Source of the DNA: Corallococcus caeni
GTDB taxonomy: Bacteria; Myxococcota; Myxococcia; Myxococcales; Myxococcaceae
Direction: 5' to 3'
Assembly (NCBI RefSeq): GCF_036245865.1
Contig: NZ_BTTW01000014.1
Coordinates: forward strand, 1 to 64,000
Length of the DNA stretch: 64,000 bases
Below are positions 26,516 through 35,145 of the stretch, one piece after another. How positions within the stretch are numbered: position 1 is the stretch's first letter; every line of letters starts with the position of its first letter. The notes below the pieces were generated by a model that made no database searches, had not been told where the DNA came from, and saw only the letters and a program-made list of their open reading frames with translations. A program made the translations under genes and the position numbers.

Positions 26516-27247
26516 GTGGAACCGCTCGTCCTGGATTCGCGAACCCGTCTGCTCGTGCTCACCGGTGCTGGAGTCTCCGCGGAGAGCGGGGTGCCCACCT
26601 TCCGGGGCATGAACGGGCTGTGGGAGAACCACCCCGTCGAGGCCGTGGCGTCCCCCCAGGGCTTCGAGGCGAACCCCGCGCTCGTCTGGCGCTTCTATTC
26701 GCAGCGCCGGGCCGGTGCGGCGGACGTGAAGCCCAACCCGGGCCACGACGCGCTGGTGCGCTGGGAGCAGCACCTGGGGGACCGCTTCCTCCTGGCCACC
26801 CAGAACGTGGATGGCCTGCACACGAAGGCAGGCAGCCAGCGCGTGGTGGACATGCACGGCAACCTCTTCCGCACGAAGTGCGCGGACTGCGCGCGCGAGC
26901 CCTTCGCCGACGCCACCGTGCACCCATCGGGCACCGTGCCGAAGTGCGACAGCTGCGGGGGCCGGCTGCGGCCGGACATCGTCTGGTTCGGGGAGATGCT
27001 GGACCCCAAGGACCTGGCGCGCATCGGCGAGTTCATCTCGCGCCAGGACGGCACGCGGCTGGTGTTCCTGGCCGCGGGGACGTCCGGCGCGGTGTGGCCG
27101 GCGGCGGGCATCGTGGACGAGGTGCGCTCCGTGCGCGGGGACACGTGGCTCGTGAACTACGAGTCCGCCGCGAACACGGAGCGCTTCCACCACTTCGTCC
27201 AGGGCCAGAGCGGGCAGGTGCTGCCCACCCTGGCGAAGCTGGCCTGA
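26516..27247 (+). CDS. cobB: Sirtuin NAD-dependent deacylase
   Basis: A 243-residue Sir2-family enzyme that removes acyl groups from lysines using NAD. GAGVSAESG (17-25), TQNVDGLH (95-102) and catalytic H114 are present, as are the zinc cysteines C122, C125, C144 and C147. Y61-S-Q-R64 forms the Y-x-x-R pair seen in class III sirtuins (SIRT5, CobB), which bind negatively charged succinyl or malonyl groups. The GTG start at 26516 has AAGGAGG five bases upstream. No linked acetyltransferase is visible. Confidence 0.92.
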   Translation: MEPLVLDSRTRLLVLTGAGVSAESGVPTFRGMNGLWENHPVEAVASPQGFEANPALVWRFYSQRRAGAADVKPNPGHDALVRWEQHLGDRFLLATQNVDGLHTKAGSQRVVDMHGNLFRTKCADCAREPFADATVHPSGTVPKCDSCGGRLRPDIVWFGEMLDPKDLARIGEFISRQDGTRLVFLAAGTSGAVWPAAGIVDEVRSVRGDTWLVNYESAANTERFHHFVQGQSGQVLPTLAKLA

Positions 27248-27257
27248 GGCCCCGGGC

Positions 27258-28739
27258 TCACGGCCCCCGGAGGACGGTGAGCCCCTGGTCGGTGAGGACC
27301 AGCAGCATGCTCGGCTTCACGCTGGGCTCGTAGACGAGCTGCAGGACGCGCTGGCCGGACACCTCCCGCACCTGGGCCAGCGTGGTGCCGTCGGCCTCCA
27401 GCCGCCAGAGGCCCGCGCCGCTGGTGCCGATGTAGAGCGCGCCGTCGTCCGTCGCCTTGAGCGAGAGGATGCGGTTGGTGGGCAGGCCCGCGAGCTTCGA
27501 CCAGTTGCCCGCCGAGCGGGACTTCGGCGTCAGCGCCCAGACGCCGTACTCCGCGCTGCCCAGGTAGTAGCGGCCGGAGCTGACCTGCTCGAAGGCGCGC
27601 CAGTAGTCGTCGGTGGTCTGCCCGTTGAGCGCGTCGTTGTAGCTCTTGAACTTCCAGGGCGTGGGGCCTTCCCAGGTGAGCTCGCGGTCCCACTCCTCCA
27701 GCTTCGGGCTGGGCACGAGCACGCCGAGCATCTGTTCGTTGGCGACGAGGACGTCACCGTTGGGCGCGATGCCCAGGCCATGCATGTAGGGACACTGCAG
27801 CGAGCCCCATTCCGAGCCGTCCTCGAAGAGGTACCAGCCCGGGTGGCGGTGGCTGTTGTAGGTGAGCCCCTGGACGCGCGTCACGCCGTGGTTGGTGGTG
27901 ATGTAGAGGTCGCCGCGGTCGCGGCCGCGCGTCACGCGGGCGCAGTTGAGGACGGAGCGGTCCTCCTCGTAGTGGAAGTCATTGGTGTTGTGGATGCCCG
28001 CCTGACGGTCCTTGTTCGACGCGCCGGTGGTGCGCCACAGGTGCTCCTCGAGCGTGACGCTGCCGTCGGGTTGGACGCGGACGGCGTCGAGGTCTCCCTT
28101 CTGGTACTCGGCGAAGCGCTCGGGCGAGTAGCCCGCCTCGCCCCTCCAGGGGATGTACGTGCGTTGCTCGATGCCCTCGGCGCGCTTCATCTCGTTGGCG
28201 GTGTAACCGACGTAGGCGCGTCCGGCCTCTCCGCCGCAGATGACCGAGGAGCTCATCGCGAGCGCCTCCGGACCGAACGGCTCGCGCGCCTGGCCGACGC
28301 CGGTGGTCCACGTGGGCGCGGTGTCGCCCGGGCGAAGCACGCCGATGCGGCGGCCGTCGAGGAGCCAGACGTTCAATCCCTCATCGACGCCGACGCTCTG
28401 GGGTTTGCCGACGCCATACGAGCGCGTGTAGTCGAGCACCGCGTCCGTGGGCCACGGGCCCGCGTCGGGTGTTTCGCCGGTGCCGGCATCCGGATCCGGC
28501 GTCGTCCCCGCGTCGGGGGTTCCGCCCGCATCGGGTGTCCCCCCATCTTCGCCAGGAGGGAGCGTGCCTGCGTCCGGAATGGAACCCGGCGGGGGGAGCG
28601 TGGGAACTTCGTTTCCGTCGGATGGATCGACGACAGGGTCGTCCTGCGGATCAACTGTCGGCGACCCGTCGTTGCAACCCGCCGACAACAAAGACATGAC
28701 CACCAACCCCGTCCCCACCACGCCTGCGCGAATACCCAT
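27258..28739 (-). CDS. Lipoprotein with beta-propeller-like domain
   Basis: A 493-residue lipoprotein: the N-terminus ends in MSLLSAGCNDG (lipobox LSAGC, Asn at +2). Residues 25-95 are a low-complexity Pro/Asp/Gly linker with repeated PDAG units. The rest shows repeats such as ITTNHGVTRVQGL, GIAPNGDVLVANEQMLGVLV and YIGTSGAGLWRLEADGTT, which fit a two-component-regulator or beta-propeller fold exposed on the surface. The catalytic role, if any, is unknown. It ends 10 bases from the sirtuin stop and is divergent from the RNA-repair fusion gene. Confidence 0.8.
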   Translation of the reverse strand: MGIRAGVVGTGLVVMSLLSAGCNDGSPTVDPQDDPVVDPSDGNEVPTLPPPGSIPDAGTLPPGEDGGTPDAGGTPDAGTTPDPDAGTGETPDAGPWPTDAVLDYTRSYGVGKPQSVGVDEGLNVWLLDGRRIGVLRPGDTAPTWTTGVGQAREPFGPEALAMSSSVICGGEAGRAYVGYTANEMKRAEGIEQRTYIPWRGEAGYSPERFAEYQKGDLDAVRVQPDGSVTLEEHLWRTTGASNKDRQAGIHNTNDFHYEEDRSVLNCARVTRGRDRGDLYITTNHGVTRVQGLTYNSHRHPGWYLFEDGSEWGSLQCPYMHGLGIAPNGDVLVANEQMLGVLVPSPKLEEWDRELTWEGPTPWKFKSYNDALNGQTTDDYWRAFEQVSSGRYYLGSAEYGVWALTPKSRSAGNWSKLAGLPTNRILSLKATDDGALYIGTSGAGLWRLEADGTTLAQVREVSGQRVLQLVYEPSVKPSMLLVLTDQGLTVLRGP

Positions 28740-28883
28740 TCCGTGTCTTCCTCCACGGGGGCTTCATGGCAAGACCCGGGCCAGCGTGTTTCACGTCAGG
28801 TGGCTTCAATCCCTTGCGTCAACGCGGCGCGTGCGCGGCCCGTGTTGGCGTGCCTTCCAGTCCCCTTCGCCACGAGCCTCGCC

Positions 28884-31800
28884 ATGTCACAGGAACGCTT
28901 CACGACCAGCCGCGAGGTGTATCACCGCATCCGGTGGGATCCCCGGCTTGACGCCCGCGAGTTCGCCGTCGGCTACGACGCGCACCGTGGCGCGATGGAG
29001 GAGATGCCCTTCGAGGCGTTCGTCCCCGATGGCGAGATCCCGTGGCACCGCGTCTGGTACTTCAAGCGCGGCCCCCTGGTGGTGTGGGACCGCAAGGAGC
29101 GCATCGACCTGCTGAGCAATGCCCGGCCTGAGGAGGAGGAGCCCGCTCCGGCTCCGCTCCTCGCGGTGCCGGGTTTCACGCCGCTGCCCGCATGGCGGTT
29201 CGACGCGCGCTCGGGTTCGTGGACGGAGCGTTCGCCTGAGCCGGGCCACGCGGTTCCCCATCCGGTTTCGCTCACCGTCGCCACCTTCAACGTCCTCTTC
29301 GACCTGTACGACGCGGAGTTGCTGGCGACCGAGCGCAGGACCCCGGCGGCGCTCACGCTGCTCCGTGAAACGGACGCGGACGTCATCGCGCTCCAGGAAG
29401 TCACCCCGTCCTTCCTTCGGGCCCTGCTCGCGCAACCATGGGTGCGCGAGCACTACTGGCTGTCCGACGGTCCCGGCGCGCGCACCGTGGAGCGCTATGG
29501 CCAGGTGCTCTTGTCTCGCGTGCCGTTCGCCTCCGTGTGGCAGCGCGTCTTCACCCGGGACAAGCGCATCATCACCGCCGAGCTGCGCCTCGCCGAGGGC
29601 CCGCTGTGGGTGGCCACTCCGCACCTGACGAGCAACCGGGATCCCTCCGGCGCCTCCGCGCGCGCCGTGCAGGTCGAGGCCCTTCTCGAATGGGCCCGTG
29701 CTCTCGGTGCCACGGGTGACAAGGAGAATCCGGACTTGGTGCTGGCCGGTGACTTCAACTTCGGTGACGGGGCGCCGGAAGCGGAGTCGTTCACGCGTGC
29801 GGGCTTCGTGGATGCGTGGTCCGCGCTGCGGCCTTCGGAAGCAGGGGAGACGTTCAACCCCCGGCTGAACACGCTGGCGGCGCTCACCACTGTCTCGGGG
29901 CGACTCCAGCGGTTGGACCGGGTGCTCGTGGCGTCTCCTTCGGGCCGGTTCGCTCCGGCGGCCGTGGACCTCTTCGGCGAAGCGCCCCTGGCGGGCCCTC
30001 CCGCGCCCACCGGGCAGGCCCTCTTCGTGTCGGATCACTTCGGACTGCGCTGCGTCCTCCACCGGGAAGCGGTTGCGCTCACGCCGCGGAACTCCACGGC
30101 CCTTGTCCACCACACCGCCCTGGTGCTCATTCCCCCGGAGGACGTCTGGGGACCCATCCAGGCACTGCGCAAGAAGCACGACGCGAAGTTCCAGCGGTGG
30201 ATGCCTCACGTCACGCTGCTGTATCCGTTCGTCCCGGAGGAAGACTTCGAGACGGCGGAGGCGCTCCTCGTGGATGCCCTCCAGGGCGTCGAACCCTTCG
30301 AGGTGACGCTCTCGGAGTTCAGCCACTTCGAACACCGCGCCAACGCGACGGCGTGGCTTCGTCCCGAGGCGCAACCCTCCGGCGCGCTGGCGGCCCTGCA
30401 CGCGAGGCTCGTGGCGGCCCTGCCCGAATGCGCCACCTCCACCCATGGCGGCTTCACGCCCCACCTCTCCGTGGGCCAACTCCCGCTCTCCTCGGACACG
30501 GACATCGCCCGCACGCTCGCGGAGTGGCAGCGAAGCTGGCGGACCCTGAAGTTCCGCGCGGGCGAGCTCTGTCTCATCCGCAGGAAGGGCGACACCCCCT
30601 TCGAGGTCATCCGGCGCATTCCCCTTGGACAGGCACGGAGCGCGACGCCGGAGCACGAAGACGCTCCATTGCGCGAAGCACTGGGCTCCCTCGACGCTGG
30701 CGAGTCCCAAGCCGGACACGCAGCCAGGACCGCGGCGGTGGGCACACTTCGCCAGCACTGCGAACGGATCGGCGCCACGCTGCATCCCTATGGCTCGTAT
30801 CTCCTGGGCACGGATGGCGCGGGCAGCGACGTGGACGCGGTCGCCATCGGCCCGGCGAGCCTGCCCCGCGAGGACTTCGCTCGAGCGCTCCTCCAGGCGC
30901 TGGTACCCGGCACGGCTCGCTACGTGGCGGACGCCGCCATCCCGCTGGTGAAGCTGTCCCTGGGAGGCGTGAGCTTCGACCTGGCCTATGCGAGCAGTCC
31001 GGAGGGCGTACCCGCGGAAGACCCCCTGACGCTGCTCGCGCTGCATGGCGACCGGCTCGACTCCGCGGGCCTGCGCGCCGTGCTGGGACTGGCGGACACG
31101 TTGGGTCTGATGGACGCCCTTGCCCGTGACAGTGCACGGTCCGAGCGGTTTCGGACCCTGCTGCGCGCGGTGAAGGCCTGGGCGCGGGCGCGGGGCATCT
31201 ACTCGCACGCGCTGGGCTACCTCGGCGGCTTGTCGTGGACGCTGCTCGCGGCCTGGGCCTGCACCCGCGCGACCCCGGACGCGATGCGCTCCGACGCGTC
31301 GCTGCTCACGCACTTCTTCAGCACCTTCGCCTCCTGGCCGTGGCCCCAGCCCGTGGCGCTCACACCCGAGACGGCGCGCTACCGGCCCGACGGCAAGCGC
31401 GACCTCCTGCCCGTCATCGCTCCCGCGCTCCCCGCGCGAAACACCGCGCGCAACGTGTCGCGCTCCACGTTCCGCGTCCTCCGGGAGGAACTGCTTCGCG
31501 CCCGCGAACTCGTGGCCAACGCCCGCGCCGCACGCACTCCCTCCGCATGGGCAGCGCTCTTCCAACCCCTCGACGTCAACGAGGCCCCACCGGCCGCGCT
31601 GCGCCTGTCCGTCGAAGCCGCCACGTCCGAGGACCGGGAGCGCGTCGCGGGTTGGGTCCTCGGACACGTCACGGCCCTGGTGTATCGGCTGGAAGGGGAC
31701 CGGCGTCTCTCCGTGCGTCCGTTCCTGCCCGCGCACGCCTCAGGCTCCCTGCTCATCGGGCTGGAGGTGCGCGAGGCCCGGGACGTGGCTGCCTTGTCCT

Positions 31801-31946
31801 GGCAGCCCCAGGGGCCGTTGTTCGCGGCCGTGGAGGCGTTCCGCGTGTCCTTCCAGGAATGGGAGCACCGCCCGGCCGGCGCGGTGCTCCAGGTCGAACT
31901 CGTGCGAGGCAATGACAGCTCACGGAGCGATGCGCCGGCTCCGTAA
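28884..31946 (+). CDS. MJ1316-EEP-2H-poly(A) polymerase fusion, predicted RNA end-processing enzyme
   Basis: A 1020-residue protein with four RNA-end modules in a row. Residues 9-78 form a MJ1316/DUF504 domain (YHRIRWDPRLDAREFAVGYD, IPWHRVWYFKR), a predicted binder of cyclic-phosphate RNA ends. Residues 129-392 are an EEP domain of CCR4/ANGEL style (TFNVLFDLY, IALQEV, LAGDFNFGD, SDHFG). Residues 405-580 are a 2H phosphoesterase with both motifs, HVTLLYPF (442) and HLSVGQL (527). Residues 590-1000 are a eukaryote-type poly(A) polymerase (YGSYLLGTDGAGSDVDAVAI, FDLAY, KAWARARGIYSHALGYLGG, then RNTARNVSRSTFRVLREE). All catalytic residues look intact. The ATG at 28884 is chosen because the MJ1316 domain starts right after it; the open frame upstream overlaps the divergent lipoprotein gene. 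It stands alone, with no RNA ligase nearby. Confidence 0.9.
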   Translation: MSQERFTTSREVYHRIRWDPRLDAREFAVGYDAHRGAMEEMPFEAFVPDGEIPWHRVWYFKRGPLVVWDRKERIDLLSNARPEEEEPAPAPLLAVPGFTPLPAWRFDARSGSWTERSPEPGHAVPHPVSLTVATFNVLFDLYDAELLATERRTPAALTLLRETDADVIALQEVTPSFLRALLAQPWVREHYWLSDGPGARTVERYGQVLLSRVPFASVWQRVFTRDKRIITAELRLAEGPLWVATPHLTSNRDPSGASARAVQVEALLEWARALGATGDKENPDLVLAGDFNFGDGAPEAESFTRAGFVDAWSALRPSEAGETFNPRLNTLAALTTVSGRLQRLDRVLVASPSGRFAPAAVDLFGEAPLAGPPAPTGQALFVSDHFGLRCVLHREAVALTPRNSTALVHHTALVLIPPEDVWGPIQALRKKHDAKFQRWMPHVTLLYPFVPEEDFETAEALLVDALQGVEPFEVTLSEFSHFEHRANATAWLRPEAQPSGALAALHARLVAALPECATSTHGGFTPHLSVGQLPLSSDTDIARTLAEWQRSWRTLKFRAGELCLIRRKGDTPFEVIRRIPLGQARSATPEHEDAPLREALGSLDAGESQAGHAARTAAVGTLRQHCERIGATLHPYGSYLLGTDGAGSDVDAVAIGPASLPREDFARALLQALVPGTARYVADAAIPLVKLSLGGVSFDLAYASSPEGVPAEDPLTLLALHGDRLDSAGLRAVLGLADTLGLMDALARDSARSERFRTLLRAVKAWARARGIYSHALGYLGGLSWTLLAAWACTRATPDAMRSDASLLTHFFSTFASWPWPQPVALTPETARYRPDGKRDLLPVIAPALPARNTARNVSRSTFRVLREELLRARELVANARAARTPSAWAALFQPLDVNEAPPAALRLSVEAATSEDRERVAGWVLGHVTALVYRLEGDRRLSVRPFLPAHASGSLLIGLEVREARDVAALSWQPQGPLFAAVEAFRVSFQEWEHRPAGAVLQVELVRGNDSSRSDAPAP

Positions 31947-31969
31947 AGCCTGTCACCCAGACGCCCGCG

Positions 31970-33157
31970 TCACTTCGCTCCCGGGAGCCACGAACCCCAG
32001 CGCACGATCCGCGCGCCACCCTCCGGAGCGTTCTTGCCGCCCGTCACGACGCGCTCCGTGCTGCTGGCGAGCGGCTGGAAGCGCGCCTCGTAGGGCAGGC
32101 CCGCGAGTCCCGGCGCCCACGGCTCGGCTGCGTAGGTCTCGGAGAAGACGCGCTGGGTGCCCTCGACGTCCTCACTGCTCCGCGTGATGAGGGCAGGCAC
32201 GTCGCGGCCCTCCGCGCTGAACGTGCCACGGGTGCCGGACAGGGCGGCGGCGGGCGGCCAGTCCCCCGCGGACAGCACCTCCCACGGCAGGCCCATCAGC
32301 AGCTCCTCCAGGGGCTCCGGCTCGGCCTGGGAGAAGTCCGAGCACGGGGCGGCGTTGGCCTCGACGGGGCCCTCGGTGCGCAGCAGGTAGCCACGCTCGG
32401 CGCTGAAGCACACGCGCTGGACTCCGGGCGTGGTGCCCGCCACGTCCACGAACCGCTCGTAGTACGCGCCCGGACCCAGGGGCCGCTCCAACGCGGGCGC
32501 GGGGGCGCTGGCCTCCGCTGAACCCTCACGCACCTCGCGCAGCGTCATCTGGAAGCCGCCCTGTGCGCCGAAGCCTGACGCCTCCATGCCCGCTTCAATC
32601 AGGCCACGGGTGAGGTACAACGGGCCCGGCGTGTTGGCGTACACGTGCGTGCGCAGCGGGCCGTCCACGGGGCGCTGGTCGCTGACGTAGCGGACGGCCT
32701 CCCAGCTGCGGCCCGCGCTGGACGCGACCTCGGCGGAGGCCTTGCCCCCGTGAGGGACTTCGAGCGGGCGCGTCGTGTCCGCGCGCACGGGGAGGAGCAG
32801 GTCCTGCGCCAGTCGCGCCTGGGAGAGGGGCTTGCCGGACGCGTCGCTGAAGGCCACGCGCACCCACACCCAGGGCTGCTGCACGGCCACCACCTCCAGC
32901 GTCAGCTGCCCCTGGAGGGTGCGCGCGGTGCCGCCACCGCCCCGGGGCGAAGGCCCTTGCGTCGCGGTGAAGCCGTAGGTGACGCGGTCTCCCACGCGTG
33001 CGCGCGCCCAGGCATCAGCGGACTGCACGGACGCGGTGTCTTGCGACCGCGTGTCGGAAGGGGACGGGCCGCTCGACTTCGTGCTCTCGCAGCCGGGGAG
33101 GAACGACAGGGCCGCACCCAACAGCGCGGCGATGGGGAGGGAAGGGCGCATGGACAT
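31970..33157 (-). CDS. Lipoprotein of unknown function
   Basis: A 395-residue lipoprotein with signal IAALLGAALSFLPGCES (lipobox LPGC, Glu at +2). I recognise no domain. The mature part is rich in beta-strand-forming residues with segments such as GDRVTYGFTATQG, LTLEVVAVQQPWVWVRVAF and PGAYYERFVDVAGTTPGVQ. The start is ATG at 33157 or 33151; both give a short basic n-region. A start at 33187 would give an unlikely leader. It is convergent with the RNA-processing fusion gene (23 bases apart). Confidence 0.75.
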   Translation of the reverse strand: MSMRPSLPIAALLGAALSFLPGCESTKSSGPSPSDTRSQDTASVQSADAWARARVGDRVTYGFTATQGPSPRGGGGTARTLQGQLTLEVVAVQQPWVWVRVAFSDASGKPLSQARLAQDLLLPVRADTTRPLEVPHGGKASAEVASSAGRSWEAVRYVSDQRPVDGPLRTHVYANTPGPLYLTRGLIEAGMEASGFGAQGGFQMTLREVREGSAEASAPAPALERPLGPGAYYERFVDVAGTTPGVQRVCFSAERGYLLRTEGPVEANAAPCSDFSQAEPEPLEELLMGLPWEVLSAGDWPPAAALSGTRGTFSAEGRDVPALITRSSEDVEGTQRVFSETYAAEPWAPGLAGLPYEARFQPLASSTERVVTGGKNAPEGGARIVRWGSWLPGAK

Positions 33158-33531
33158 GGGGACGGGATATCCCGGGAGCGGATTCACTCCCAGCTCTAGC
33201 GAGGCCTACAAGGATTTCTTGGATTAACGGGGTAAATGAGACCCCAGGGCAGGTGACTGATTGAAAGACACCCCTGTCCGAAAACAGGAGGTCTCCCATC
33301 GGGGAGCCAAAAGGACTGTCATCGCAACCACTTGCGCTTCCAGCTGTCATATCGGTTTACACCCAGTTTCTTGGAAGCTGGAGTGCAGGCGCTCCATGAA
33401 ATTCAACAAAATCGAGTTATTCCCTCTGGAGCATGGTTGGCCCGGCAGTTGCTCAGTGGCGGGGCAAGCTGTCCGCGGCTGACGGGAAGGTCAGGCGGCG
33501 GCGAATCTCCCCCGAACCAGAGGAACGACGA
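33158..33531. other. 374-base intergenic region, no gene seen
   Basis: This divergent region separates the lipoprotein gene from the first M57 protease gene and is clearly lower in GC than its surroundings. Small stems are visible: CCTGT/ACAGG (33273-33288) and CTCCC/GGGAG (33293-33306). A wider inverted repeat pairs GCTTCCA (33336-33342) with TGGAAGC (33372-33378). It probably holds promoters in both directions; no clear -35/-10 pair was found. Confidence 0.6.
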
Positions 33532-34302
33532 ATGTTCAAGAAGGCGGCAGTCCTCGTGGCGAGCTGTGGTGCGTTGCTGTCTGGCTGCGGTACCGACCTG
33601 GAGAGCGAGAACCAGGAGATCGTCGCCAACCTGATCGAGGCCGGCTTCCCCGCGGACGACATCATGGAGGCGGACGGTCAGGTGTACGTGGGCCGTGACG
33701 CGCACGTGAGCCTGGCGGCGTCCCGCGAGATGCTCCAGACGGGCAAGGAGACCCAGGAGCAGTACCGCACGACGAACCTCGTCTCCTCGAGCGTGACGAA
33801 GATCTGCGTGAACCCCACGTCCACGTTCAACAGCTACACCCGCCTGAGCCAGGGCCTTGACCTGGCCATCCAGAACTACAACCAGCGCGCCCTGAGCTTC
33901 ACCATGGCGCGTGGCCCCACCACGGGCTGCAGCGCGAACATCACCGCGACGGTGACCTCCGGCGCCGGCGGCTCCGCGGGCTTCCCGTCGGGCGGCCTGC
34001 CCTACAACACCATCAACATCGGCACCAGCCTGAACACCTACAGCGTGGACGTGAACGAGCACGTCATCACGCACGAGCTGGGTCACACCATCGGCTTCCG
34101 TCACTCGGACTACTACAACCGCGCCATCTCCTGCGGCGGCGCCGCCAGCAACGAGGGCACCGCGGGCGTGGGCGCCATCCTCATCAGCGGCACGCCGAGC
34201 ACCGCGACGGTGGGCGGCTCCATCATGAACTCCTGCTTCCGCTCCACGGAGACGGGCGAGTGGACCAGCTCCGACATCACGGCGCTGAACGCCATCTACT
34301 AA
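33532..34302 (+). CDS. M57 (HEIGH) metallopeptidase lipoprotein, copy 1
   Basis: A 256-residue secreted zinc protease. The signal MFKKAAVLVASCGALLSGCG ends in lipobox LLSGC. The catalytic helix HELGHTIGFRHSD (HExxHxxGxxHSD) lies near residue 180, matching the myxobacterial M57 family (PrtB type, dual-action HEIGH). Conserved blocks include KICVNPTSTF, GLDLAIQNYN and GPTTGCSANITAT. The ATG at 33532 follows AGAGG. It is paralogous to the gene at 35146, with a serine protease gene between them. Confidence 0.9.
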   Translation: MFKKAAVLVASCGALLSGCGTDLESENQEIVANLIEAGFPADDIMEADGQVYVGRDAHVSLAASREMLQTGKETQEQYRTTNLVSSSVTKICVNPTSTFNSYTRLSQGLDLAIQNYNQRALSFTMARGPTTGCSANITATVTSGAGGSAGFPSGGLPYNTINIGTSLNTYSVDVNEHVITHELGHTIGFRHSDYYNRAISCGGAASNEGTAGVGAILISGTPSTATVGGSIMNSCFRSTETGEWTSSDITALNAIY

Positions 34303-34305
34303 GTC

Positions 34306-35106
34306 ATGGCGGTGCGACCCCTTGAGTCCTTCATGAGTCCGAGGGGTCGCATCCTCGCGGGCACCTTCCTCCTCCTGGGCCTGATGGCCTGTGGAAAGGA
34401 GAAGGTGCCCGCGGCTTCCCATCCAGCAGTCTGTGAGAGTCCCACGGCGTCGCGGGTGCGCCAGCCGTCGGAGGTGCATGGCCTCACGCAGTGTGGCCCG
34501 ACCGCCGACTTCACCCCCATCAACAGCTACCAGGGCGAGTTCGCGGACGTCGCGCAGGCGAACGAGGACGCGGTCGTCCTGATTGACGGGCGCTGCACCG
34601 GAACGTTGATTGAAGCGAGCGCGGGGCCCGTGGTGGTAACGGCGGGGCACTGCGTCGCGCTCGGCGACCGGCCGCTGCTTGTCTTCAACTTCGAGGAGCA
34701 GTCCGACGGCGACCCGCTCATCACCGAGGGCACCGTCATCGAGCAGTCGCTCGAACCCGACTACGCGCTCATCCAGCTCGACGTGCTTCCAAAGGTGACG
34801 CCGGTGCTGCTGACGGCCGTCCCCAGCGAACGCCTGGCGATCATCCAGCATCCCCGGGGCAAGCCCAAGGTCATCGCCGAGGGCGAGTACCTGGATGCGT
34901 GCAACTCGCTGCTCTACTACGTGGACCTGGACACCCTGGTCGGAAGCTCCGGCGCGGGCGTGCTCAACCGCCAGGGACACCTGCTGGGCATCCACACCGA
35001 CGGTGATTGCGACGACGCCGGCCGTGGCGCGAACCGGGGTTGGACGACGGAAGCGATTGTCGCGGCGTCGCCCTACCTGGTGGACGCGGACATCGTCGAG
35101 CGCTGA
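34306..35106 (+). CDS. Trypsin-like serine protease lipoprotein
   Basis: A 266-residue chymotrypsin-fold protease exported as a lipoprotein (GTFLLLGLMACGKE, lipobox LMAC). The triad can be read: His in VVTAGHCVAL, Asp in PDYALIQLD, and Ser in GSSGAGVLN. CTGTLIEASAGPVVVTAGHC is the usual beta-barrel start. The ATG at 34306 lies three bases after the upstream stop and would be translationally coupled; the ATG at 34333 gives a shorter, more typical signal peptide. It may activate or cooperate with the flanking M57 proteases. Confidence 0.86.
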   Translation: MAVRPLESFMSPRGRILAGTFLLLGLMACGKEKVPAASHPAVCESPTASRVRQPSEVHGLTQCGPTADFTPINSYQGEFADVAQANEDAVVLIDGRCTGTLIEASAGPVVVTAGHCVALGDRPLLVFNFEEQSDGDPLITEGTVIEQSLEPDYALIQLDVLPKVTPVLLTAVPSERLAIIQHPRGKPKVIAEGEYLDACNSLLYYVDLDTLVGSSGAGVLNRQGHLLGIHTDGDCDDAGRGANRGWTTEAIVAASPYLVDADIVER

Positions 35107-35145
35107 GGCCGGACTCCGCTCGACAGGACCCGAGGGGAGACGACC

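Noticed and set aside
27780-28883. Upstream in-frame extension of the RNA-end fusion protein (368 codons)
   Set aside because: Overlaps the divergent lipoprotein gene and its promoter region; the MJ1316 domain starts just after the ATG at 28884.
28887-31736. 949-residue minus-strand ORF opposite the RNA-end fusion
   Set aside because: Antisense frame of a gene with four recognised domains; composition is shadow-like.
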